Source of the DNA: Asterias amurensis
Lineage: Eukaryota; Echinodermata; Asteroidea; Forcipulatida; Asteriidae
Direction: 5' to 3'
DNA: 64,000 nt
Assembly: GCF_032118995.1 (NCBI RefSeq)
Contig: NC_092660.1
Coordinates: forward strand, 3,053,501 to 3,117,500
Below, in pieces: positions 19,610 to 29,242 of the stretch. The notes under the pieces were generated by a model. The model was not told where the DNA came from. It made no database searches and was given only the letters and a program-made list of their open reading frames with translations. The first letter of the stretch is position 1. Each line of letters opens with the position of its first letter. Position numbers and translations under genes: made by a program.

Positions 19610-19745
19610 GTCTATACCTAATTAGCTCTTACTTGGCCAACATTTAAAATTAAACAAACTATTTTTTCACTTTATGACACAAATTGAAAGTTTGCTGTTT
19701 TGTCTTCTACTTTCAGATGAAAGTTTTTCAATGAAATAATCCCCA

Positions 19746-22700
19746 ATGGAAAGAAAAGCAGGCGACACTCCATCTTTTAAAAGAGACATCTTGTGTACAG
19801 CTTCAGATGCTGAGGTAATGCTCCAAAATATACAGTCAGTTTTAATTGCATGGTTTGGATGAAAGGGATTTAGTAAATTTGCGAACGTTCATGGGGTTAT
19901 CCTCTTGGGGAGGAGTGTGTTGGACACATTTGGTAATTGTCAAAGGCTAGTATTCTCACTTGGTGTATCCCAAAAATTTGCATAAAATAAGAAAAACTTT
20001 GAGAATTTTGCAAGAGAATAATGAAAGAAAAAGCACACTAGTTGCAAAAATGGGAAGGCACTATATACTAAACTCCACAGCAGTTCGGCCCATCGGAGAA
20101 TACCCGAGCGAGAATGACCTTATGACGTCATTTTGCATATGCTTGCATCCTTTAGACATGAAAATATTAACAACCAGGTCCTAGTGGTTAGTCCACTCTT
20201 ATGTTACAACTCCCCAACCTGCTGCTACAAATGTACTTGAATAAAGAGGTCTGAAGCAGTGCTTGCATCTTTTAAACATGAAAATATTAACAACCAGGTC
20301 CCAGTGGTTAGTCCACTCTTCTGTAACAACTCCCCAAACCTGCTGCTACAAATGTACTTGAATATAGAGGTCTGAAGCAGTACTGATCTTTTAGACATGA
20401 AAATATTAACAACCAGGTCCCAGTGGTTAGTCCACTCTTATGTAACAACTCCCCAAACCTGCTTCTACAAATGTACTTTAATATAGAGGTCTGAAGCAGT
20501 ACTGATTTTTTAGACATGAAAATATTAACAACCAGGTCCTAGTGGTTAGTCCACTCTTATGTAACAACTCCCCAAACCTGCTGCTACAAATGTACTTGAA
20601 TAAAGAGGTCTGAAGCAGTGCTTGCATCTTTTAAACATGAAAATATAAACAACCAGGTCCCAGTGGTTAGTCCACTCTTATGTAACAACTCCCCAAACCT
20701 GCTGCTACAAATGTACTTGAATAAAGAGGTCTGAAGCAGTACTTGCATCTTTTAGACATGAAATCATTAACAACCAGGTCCTAGTGGTTAGTCCACTCTT
20801 ATGTAACAACTCCCCAAACCTGCTGCGTGGGGGATCGTCGCGAACCGTGCCGAAATGTTCCGAGAGCACACGAAAAGTTCCGAACCGCTGTAGAGGTTAG
20901 TTTTTAGTGCCTTCCGCAAAAATGTGTGTGCTTTCAGATGCCTTATAAAGGGCTTTTATCATTTTGAGTGAGACGTTACCTCCATCTCAATAACTACTTT
21001 ACGTCAGAGGGAGACGTTTCTCATCAATGTTCTTTATTTTTCCTCTTGCAGCTCCAGTCAGATTTCCCATCCAAGAAGATCTGCCCTTCCTCATTTCTTA
21101 CTACGATCAGTGAAGGGAGCCAAGATGGAGTGAACACCCTTCCCAGTCCCGTCACCGAATCTCAAGATGATGAGCAACATCTTCCCTCATTTCAGATGTC
21201 GTTGGACCTGTTTTCACCACAAATAGATCCCACTGCCATGTCGCAAGAGATCAACCCCTTTTCTGCGCCCACGCAAGGGAGGTTGACACCTGACTCCGAC
21301 AGTGAGGTACCAACCCTTTCGGAGGACAATGACGAGGAGGATAGTCCTTTACTCTCTCAGATGTCATACATTCAGGAGGAGGATGAGCGTCAACTCCTCA
21401 GGACCTCATCAAAAACAGAAAGTCTCTCCTCGAGAAATCAGTCGAAATCGAATCCTCATACGACCTCGGATGAACCCACAGACAAACTCACAGAAGTGAA
21501 TACAGAAAAAAATCTTTCAAAAGATGTCGACAGGAAATCTCATTCAGACAAGGATGAACCACTTCTCAGACCCAACCCAAAACGTTTTGTCATTTTGCCG
21601 ATCCAGTACCCTGAAATTTGGAAGTTCTACAAGAAAGCTCAGGGTTAGTCTTCTATTAATTGAATTTCCGATAGGTAACAATAATGCTCTTTCCGCAAAT
21701 TTTGCTTCATTGTGTCAAGTCAATCAAAGGTTCCAATTTGATATAAAAATCTACTCAAAAAAACTTAACAATAATAATAATAAACAATAAACAACAATTA
21801 TTAGGCGGTTGTTTCTAAGTGCACATTCAGTATTATACTCATGGTAAGTGGGACTAGGTTTGAATTAATGGTTTTGATGGAATGGTTAATGAGGTGCTGT
21901 GGCACACAATAAGCTGACAATCAAACCAGGAAGACCGGGTTCTGTTCCGGCGTTACACAAGACACAGGACCATCGACTTTCATCCCATCCAAAGGACGAA
22001 GCATTATAGTTAAATGCTCGCTTAAGGACCTACCTGTCATCTTAGTCACGACCGGGATTCGAACCCACACTCTGCTGATCAGAAACACCAGAGCTTGAGT
22101 GCAATGCTCTTAACCGCTAAGCCACGACACTCCAGAAAAAAACCTAAGGAGAAAATCTTGAATCCTTACAGCTCCCAAACCTCCACAGGTGTATTCTGGA
22201 AGGTGTCTGACTTTGTTGGGTATGGCAATGAGTGCAAGTCAACATTTTGTTTCTTCAGATTCCTAACACTTTGGTGTCGAGTTACCATAGAGTGGAGTAT
22301 TTTGATGGATTCAGGAGGGTCTCTTTCCGAAGACACTTTTGGTTTAAACTTATTAGATCCCTGTTTCAAAATGTAGGAATTAATAACACTTATTGTGTGA
22401 GGTTTTTATTTTGCAGCCTCTTTTTGGACATGTGAGGAAGTAGATCTTGGAAAGGACATGGAACACTGGAGGAGTCTTAAGGTATTCCCATTAATTTTTA
22501 TATTTTGTTTCAGTTCAGACATCAGCTAAAACCTTTTTTTTTCTCAGTCTGCTTTTTTTCTGTTGAGTAGGGGGTAGGCTATGTGTTCCTTTGTCCCCTA
22601 GAGCCTGAGCGTGGGAGTGATTTTTTAGAGTGATTCTTGTTTTTGTTATTTTGAAACTAAGGATTCCTTTAAGGAATGCTGCAATTTTTTACAAATATTT

Positions 22701-25700
22701 TTTTGAGTGCAAAAGAAGTGAATTTGACGAGCACATAATTTTCATTGACTATTTCACAATGAATGTTTCGCAAGAGTTGAGGATATTGCAACTTGAGCGG
22801 ATTGTTTGTTACAACTTTGGAACTACCTATTCATGGGGAATGAAGATGTATTCAATATAATTTACCTGTAGAAGTTTCAGCGTCATTAGCCGTCAAGTTT
22901 GTGAAAATCACAGAGCAATGTTTTCAGGAGAGTCGCACCTTGTAAATGCCCAAATAGTTTTACTTTTAAAATTATTTTTAAAGAGGATTTGAAACTTTGC
23001 ATGATGAAAATACGATATAGAAAGGTTTGCGGTTACACCATGTAATGACTATCTCTAGTGAGTTGGGGTGGTTCTGAAAAGAACTGTTGGTTTCAATCAA
23101 CTCGAGAAAAAAATAAAAAAATAAAAAATAAAAAATTATTTTTGTGACATTGTTTTACTCATTTATCAAAAACTACAGCACCTCAGCAAGTAATATTCTA
23201 AGTGAAGCTTTTTACTATCATTATCTTTAAACTATATGAGTTCAATGTAAATCTGTGGACATTGTGGTTGGTGTCGCACAAAAAGTACCCAAACCCTTTA
23301 AAGTATGATGCAGGCATATTAAAGCCCAGTTCATACTCTGCGAATGTGATGCGAAGTCACAGGGCTATTTTCGCAGCCCATCTTTCGCAGCAATTGAACA
23401 CAGTTCAGAATTATTTGTTGTGAATTTGTGACGTCCAAATTTGTATCACATTTCGCAGGAAGTACGAACCGGGCTTTAGGATTCTAACTTCTAAGAAGTA
23501 ATGTTGTATGTTTTCAGCCTTCGGAGCAGCACTTCATCAAGCACATCCTTGCCTTCTTTGCAGCAAGTGACGGCATCGTCAATGAGAACCTAGCTGAAAG
23601 GTTCAGCCAAGAAGTTCAGATACCTGAAGCCAGATGTTTTTATGGCTTCCAGATGGCAATGGAGGCAAGTAAACAATACCATCTATATTAACTCTTCAAG
23701 ACAGTGAATTGCATATTTACATGTTTGCCTGTGATATTTTTCACACAGCTCGGGAAAGTACTGCGTATACAGTGCTAACAGACATCTGTGCATGTGTATA
23801 TTTTTTCACAGGATTCGGGAAAGTACTGAGTATACAGTTAAAATTATTATTATTATAATGGAATAAAAGAGTGGCAGCAAGTTTTCAAATGGCCGTTTAA
23901 AACAGGCAGGGTCGTGGCTGTGGATAAAGGCCTCGACCCTGCAGTCTTTTAAAAGGCCTTTTAAGACCGAGTCACTTCTCTTTTATTCCCATTCATAAAT
24001 GGCCATAAAAAGCTAAACAAATGATACAACCATAGACAATCTGTGACAATCTGTTTCCTTATCGATTTTTCAGAGTTTGTACGATTTCAAAAACTGTTTA
24101 AAATTGTGTTTTGTGCGCGCTTGGTTGGTTTTATGCACATATTGCGTTGCATTCTACGTAGGTAAATCAGCATATATGAAGCCAGCTGGCCCCCCTCCAG
24201 CTATGTCTTTATCAGCCGTTTAAACACCCCTGTGAGGTGTTCTCCACCAATAGGAATAGCGAAACTGTCTGGGGTATTTATGAATACTATTTGACCATGA
24301 TGTAGTGCCATGCTGATTGCTTTGTTGTTTATTTGTTTTGTTTGTTTGTTTACAGAACATTCACTCTGAGATGTATAGTTTGCTCATCGACAGTTACATA
24401 CAGGACCACTCTGAGAAGATGCGCTTGTTCAACGCTATAGAAACAAGTGAGTATTTTGTAGATAAAACCGTCTTCAGAAAGATATCATGTAGTGTCATAA
24501 CACACTTTAATTTTGAATGAAATAAAAGTTTTTTTAAAACAAAGCTTAAACAAGAGGAAACTGTGAACTTGCTGCTTTGTCTTTATGCAATCCACGCAAC
24601 AAACAACTGCAGTGCGATGTGTTAATGTAAAGATTCCTTTTGCCCATGATACACTGAAAGTGGCCTCACCTTTGCTAACAGTAGAGGGTGCACTGTATTG
24701 ACGTGAATTTCCTGTATTTTAATATAAGACTATCCACTACTTACTAGGTGGTGTAGGTGGCTTGTGCGTAAACCGCTTAGCTCTCCCCAATGTGGCCCTG
24801 GTTTGAATCTCGGCTAAGGAAATGATGTTTGTGCTTTGGTTTTTCTCCAGGTGCTCCGGTTTTCTTCCCAATGGAAATATCAATCTCTTTCGATCTCTGG
24901 CCAGGCTCTGTGTTCATAGTAGGTTTGATGGGACAGGCTGCCTAAGGCTCCTTTTCATGCCTTCTGTTCAAACACGTAGTTGTGTCTTTCGCTATTCAGC
25001 TTCTCAGATGCTAGTATACAAATATTGGCTGCTTCGAGGTGATCCCGGTGCGCTGAGGGAAAATGAAACAGTCCGGAGATCACCCAGGGAGTGGAAGTTT
25101 TAACCATAGCACGAGTTAAAGCAGTCAATATTTGTTTTATAACACCCCATTCCCAACAGACTATTTATCATCTTCGTACACGTAATGTTTGTGTGCGCGT
25201 TTCAGATACACAGATGCACAACTGATAGGGTTCAAGGTTGGTAAAGAGACGTCTGGGTACTGCACGCCTGACGACTTTTCACATCGCAAACGACGCACTG
25301 TCACAAGGCCGCCGTCTAGTAAAACTAAGACATATCATGTGACGCGCTCTAAACCAATGAAAAGGCAGAGTATTTGTATGGGGTGTTATAATAAAGATGA
25401 TTGCTTCCCAAATGAAAATTTTCTGTTTTCCTCAATTGATTTTGACAGTGCCGTGCATCAAGAAGAAGGCAGATTGGGCTTTGAAATGGATTCAGTCGAA
25501 GGAAGCTTCTTTTGCAGAGAGACTTGTGGCCTTTACAGCGGTTGAGGGGATATTTTTCTCTGGGTCGTTTGCTGCCATCTTCTGGTTGAAAAAGAGGTAG
25601 GCCCAAAACTAAGTTACCTGTTCATGTTTGTTGCGTTGTCCTTTAGCCTTCGAGAAAAACTCTGCTAGGGTCGAACTGTCAGACCATTACCTTGTTCTAT

Positions 25701-26865
25701 ATGACTCTATGAAATGCTTAAAACAATTTTACGCATTGTTTCAAGGGGTCTGATGCCGGGGCTGACGTTCTCCAATGAGCTCATCAGCCGCGATGAAGGC
25801 CTCCACTGTGAGTTCGCCAGCCACCTCTTCACCTACCTGGTCCAAAAACCACGGGAAGCTAGAATCGTAGAGATCATCGTGGAGGCTGTAGGCATTGAGA
25901 AGGACTTCTTCAACGAAGCCTTGCCGCTGAGTCTGATTGGGATGAATGCGCAGCTGATGATGGAGTACATTGAGTTCGTTGCAGATAGGCTTCTGACAGA
26001 GCTCGGCTGCAGCAAGGTTAATGTCATAATAATACTAATAATAATACCGTCTCAATGCGCTTCAGTAGTGCCCTTGTCATTGGGCCAATAACAATCCTTT
26101 AGTCTTTCTCAGCTCCCTAAGAGTATACAGCCCAGAGCATTGTGATGGCCAGTGGCTTTTTCATACACAATATCAACCTCTACCCTTGCAGGTACCCATT
26201 TAAACCCCTTCGTGAAGAGAGGCAATTATAAGTATCTTGCTCAAGGACACAAATGTCATGACCGGGGTTTGAACCCACCCTTTAACTCCAGAATTTGAAT
26301 TCAACGCTGTAAACCACTCGGCCATGACACCCTATGTGCGCTCACTTGTAAAGAGACGTGTTGCCTTCGAATTGGGCGCTTTGGGCTATAAAAAGCGTTT
26401 TTTTTTATGAAATAAGAATGATATTTCATGAAAAGTTTAGCATGTACAACAGGAAACATTGCTCTGTGATTTTCACTGTTTTTCTCAAAAACTTTAATGA
26501 GGCTGAAACATCTACTGGTAAATCATCTTACATACATCTTCATTCAATGCGAGTAGGGTTCTTAGTTACAGCGACCGTAGAATGTCATTGTAAGTTGTCA
26601 TGGAAAAAATGTTCAATGCAAATGAAGCCTCTTTAGTGTTTTGTCAGTTCCTACAAATGGTTTGTGTCACCAACATCGCTTGTGCTCTTTCTGTCTTGAT
26701 TTCTGGTAGATGTTCAAAACCGCAAATCCGTTTGACTTCATGGAGAACATCTCACTAGAAGGGAAGTCAAATTTCTTTGAGAAGAGAGTTTCTGAATACC
26801 AACGGGCTCATGTGATGACTGAAGACAACTCGAGGCATGTCTTCACTCTGGATGCTGATTTCTAG
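19746..26865 (+). CDS. Ribonucleoside-diphosphate reductase small subunit (R2), complete
   Basis: Exons 19746-19814, 21052-21643, 22417-22481, 23518-23664, 24356-24446, 25449-25596, 25746-26016, 26710-26865 give 512 residues. The R2 core runs from NPKRFVILP (198) to the C-terminal R1-docking heptapeptide FTLDADF. Diiron ligands D230, E291, H294, E354, E388 and H391 and the radical tyrosine Y298 (ENIHSEMYS) are present, so it should be catalytically competent. The enzyme makes deoxyribonucleotides with the large subunit in the cytosol. Residues 1-197 are an unusually long, acidic, Ser/Thr-rich, apparently disordered extension; vertebrate RRM2 has about 75 residues there and I see no KEN box. 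The motif DEPLLR just before the core is shared with vertebrate RRM2. Intron 4 has a GC donor (GAG|GCAAGT). Confidence 0.96.
19918..20040. repeat. GGCACTGGACAC MITE fragment
   Basis: GGTAATTGTCAAAGGCTAG, CACTTGGTGTATCCCAAAAA and CAAGAGAATAATGAAAGAAA match the left part of the family. It lies in R2 intron 1, just before the 119-bp array. Confidence 0.6.
20141..20826. repeat. About 119-bp tandem repeat, 5.7 copies
   Basis: Units start GCTTGCATCTTTTAGACATG and include CAACCAGGTCC-AGTGG and CTCCCCAAACCTGCTGC. Copies differ at few sites, suggesting recent expansion or gene-conversion. The array lies in R2 intron 1 and ends sharply at GCTGC|GTGGGGGATC. Confidence 0.95.
20919..21035. repeat. GGCACTGGACAC MITE fragment against R2 exon 2
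   Basis: GTGTGCTTTCAGATGCC, TTACCTCCATCTCAATAACT and GTCAGAGGGAGACGTTTCTC are the middle of the family. It ends about 17 bp before the acceptor at 21052, so element-derived sequence may hold the branch-point region. Confidence 0.6.
21895..22135 (-). mobile_element. tRNA-derived SINE, inverted
   Basis: Read on the minus strand it has GTGTCGTGGCTTAGCGGTTA, GTGTTTCTGATCAGCAGAGT and B-box GGGTTCGAATCCCGG, then TCCTTTGGATGGGATGAAAG. Same head as 15315-15622. Intronic in R2. Confidence 0.7.
22860..23300. repeat. CAGAGCAATG-family element
   Basis: TTTACCTGTAGAAGTTTCAG, GTGAAAATCACAGAGCAATG and a right end CACAAAAAGTACCCAAACCC. A stretch around 23030-23110 (TCTCTAGTGAGTTGGGGTGG) resembles 11000-11060 and is probably a second element inside it. 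Confidence 0.55.
23318..23480. mobile_element. GAACCGGGCTT short palindromic MITE
   Basis: AAAGCCCAGTTCATACTCTG is mirrored by CAGGAAGTACGAACCGGGCT. Inner arms GAATGTGATGCGAA and TTTGTATCACATTTCG pair. Same family as 27832-28000 and 49331-49448. Confidence 0.7.
23715..23845 (+). mobile_element. SINE body, duplicated
   Basis: CACACAGCTCGGGAAAGTAC-TG-GTATACAGTGCT and again CACAGGATTCGGGAAAGTAC are two partial copies of the second SINE family body, in tandem. Confidence 0.55.
23855..23998. mobile_element. Palindromic MITE (GGAATAAAAG ends)
   Basis: TGGAATAAAAGAGTGGC at the left pairs with CACTTCTCTTTTATTCCCA at the right; inside, GGCAGGGTCG and CGACCCTGCAG pair. A related left end is at 33825 in RAD23 intron 6. 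Confidence 0.65.
24175..24310. repeat. GTTTAAACAC repeat, copy in R2
   Basis: CCAGCTATGTCTTTATCAGCCG, TTTAAACACCCCTGTGAGG and GGGGTATTTATGAATAC recur at about 34005-34130 in RAD23 intron 6. Confidence 0.6.
24750..24880 (+). mobile_element. SINE-like fragment
   Basis: GGTGTAGGTGGCTTGTGCGT and B-box-like CTGGTTTGAATCTCGGC, then GGTTTTTCTCCAGGTGCTCC and GGTTTTCTTCCCAATGG. This resembles a widespread deuterostome tRNA-derived repeat, but the family is uncertain. Confidence 0.4.
25125..25400. mobile_element. MITE with GGGGTGTTATAA ends
   Basis: GTTTTATAACACCCCATTCC at the left and GTATGGGGTGTTATAATAAAG at the right form an imperfect terminal inverted repeat. It includes TGTGACGCGCTC, also found near 34040. 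It ends about 50 bp before R2 exon 6. Confidence 0.6.
26025..26334 (-). mobile_element. Full-length SINE, antisense, 9 bp from a splice donor
   Basis: On the minus strand: head GGTGTCATGGCCGAGTGG, B box GGGTTCAAACCCCGG, body TACCTGCAAGGGTAGAGG and GGCCCAATGACAAGGG, tail (ATT)n. The tail begins 9 bp after R2 exon 7 (end 26016), giving donor AAG|GTTAATGTCATAATAAT in gene sense. Confidence 0.8.
26340..26640. repeat. CAGAGCAATG-family element, inverted
   Basis: CATTGCTCTGTGATTTTCAC and AACTTTAATGAGGCTGAAAC are reverse complements of blocks at 22860-22930 and 2600-2692. Lies in the last intron of R2. Confidence 0.6.
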
Positions 26866-29242
26866 ATAAAATAGGGTTCTTCCTGACAAATCTTGGGGCA
26901 CTTTCAAGTACTCTGCTCTTTTGTCAAGCATATTCCAAAGGTTAGCAGGTATTTTTTGCTTGTGCTTGTCCTTACTCCACTAGGCATTTTTCGCTAACAG
27001 CTAGCGCAGAAATTTGTTGCTTGCAAAGTAAGCAGAGACTGGTGATGGTAAGTGCAGAATTTGGCCATAAGCAAAGGCATGCTATTGGGCCCTGTTAATT
27101 CATTAAGCTCTTCCCAGCTATGGCACCTTGCGTATGGATGGATATCATGTGAGTCTGCACACGTTGCATTGAGGCGTCATACCGTGGCACACACACAATA
27201 TGCAAGACCCAAGTCCACTTTATAGTATATAAGGCAGGCCTGATACTTCACGGAGGCAACGGAGGCGATTGCCTCCATGCCCACTGGTCATTGAATTGGT
27301 GCCCTTGAAATGCTCCAGTAGAAAATAACAATTTCCTTATAAGGTACCCTTACCAAGGTGAAAATGCCTTGGTGCCCTTGCCCTTTCAAAAATGGAGCAT
27401 CAGGCCTGGTGCTGTTAACCATAAAGTGGCTGTCTGGCAATATTCCGTAAAGATTTGTTTCTATTTTATTTTAAAAAGCGGAATGGGTTACAACTCGAAA
27501 ATAATACAATGCACTCTTGTTTTAACCTCTGACCTGTTTCTGTAAGCGTTGATCAGGACGTATGTGTCACATTACCAATTAGCATTATGAGCTACTATTT
27601 ATTGAACAAACAGTTGACAATTGATAACAGTACCAGTTCAGGGTCTTATAGACAAATTTTGTAATATTGTTTTACTGAAATAATACATATATATTTGTTG
27701 CATTATTTAAAAAAAATTCTTTGTAATGTAATTCAAGAGCTTTATGAAATTGTCCTTATAGCCTCGGGCCCGTTGTTAAGTGCACAATTTTAGCCAAGGG
27801 GTCCTCTGTTTCTCTGGTATTGTCTTATGTAAGCCCGGTTCATTCTTCCTGCGAATGCGAATGCGATACGAATGTTGACAGCACAAATTCGCAATGAATA
27901 ATTTGCAGCAGTGAGCTAGGCTCAACTCTCTTTCGAATTCACAACGAAATGTGACGTTAAATTCAGGTTCGCATTCGCAGGAAGTATAAACCGGGCTGTA
28001 GGCTTAGAATTTGTAAGAGTTATTGTACTGATTTCACCATTATATTAATATTGATTGAGCTTACCATAAACAAGTACTATTTTCTAAGCAAACACTGGAT
28101 GTGTGAGTTTTTATGATCGCTTGAAATTTCTTGGATCCAGGTAACTAATTATGAATGCATGTTTTATCCGCTTTTGAGATAAAGGCATTGGACACCTTTT
28201 GGTAAGTCAAAGACCAGTTTTCTTACTTGGTGTATCCCAACATTATGCATTAAATAACAAACCTGTGAAAATTTGGACACTTAATGGTCATCAAAGTTGC
28301 AAGAGACTCATAAGAAAAAAACACCCTTGTTGCAAAAATATGTGTGTTTTCAGATGCCTAATAACAGGCTTCAGGCCTAAAGTCTAAAATATTTGAGAGG
28401 AAAATGTGTGAGCATATTGTGCCAGTTTTGTAGTCGACACCCGATTATCAGAGGCTGAGGAGCCCTGAGGTCCGAGGGGGAAACCATAAAACTGGTCTTG
28501 AGACCTCAACACTGGGTTCATTTGTATATGGAGGGAATGTTGAGCTATAGTAAAGGAAATCCGTCATTTTCGGGATTTAAATAAGAAACATTTCAACCTG
28601 TCCAGGATTCGAACCTGGGACAACCCAAATGAGCCTAAAGCCACTGTTATAGAGCATGCCCCATCACCTCTCCCACAAAAAATTTGCAAATGACTAAACG
28701 GAAAGCCATCATAATTGCAGAACCCAGCAATTTTCTGACTAATATAAAGAAGATCCGGCCGTTTTAAAGAATAAAAAGGAACAGTTTTAACCCATCCAGG
28801 ATTTGAACCAGATACACCAGCTGCTTAGCAAATTTCTTATCTAAGCTAAAAAGAAAAATTGTGATAAGCAAATGTGTGCTTTCCTGGAGCCTTCCGCAGT
28901 GTTTATTTTTGTTTTTTTGTGTTTCTATTTTTTCGATTTTGGACTTTTTTGTAAAATAACTGGACCTAAAATAGTCCCTGTGCCTTTATGCATGCTTAGT
29001 GCGGATGAATATGACGTCGTGACGTCATATTGTGTTGAAAAAAGGCATCCCATACACCGACTATGTATGGTACCCAGTCCCCTGGCTTCCGTACACAAAG
29101 CACCGTTCATCAATGCATCGTGTATATTTCTCATTAGAAATCACTTGGTCATGATCGTGTGATTGAAAAGGCATTTCCAGAGAAAGAAAAACCATATTTT
29201 CTCCCCATATTGGATGCAGCCGTTTAACGGTAACCGGTCAAG
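26866..29242. other. R2 3' flank and RAD23 upstream region
   Basis: No further exon seen. It holds an ATGAAATTGGGCCC-type fragment (26930-27105), the short MITE at 27832-28000, a GGCACTGGACAC fragment (28178-28400) and two inverted tRNA-like pieces with ATTCGAACCTGGGACAAC (near 28600) and GGATTTGAACCAGATACACC (near 28800). Confidence 0.5.
27832..28000. mobile_element. GAACCGGGCTT short palindromic MITE, best copy
   Basis: AGCCCGGTTCATTCTTCCTG plus CGAATGCGAATGCG at the left are mirrored by CGCATTCGCAGGAAGTATAAACCGGGCT at the right (given here as TTCGCATTCGCAGGAAG and ACCGGGCTGT). About 165 bp, no coding capacity. Confidence 0.8.

Noticed and set aside
20308-20517. Minus-strand frame in the 119-bp array
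   Set aside because: Repeat-derived, no splice or family support.
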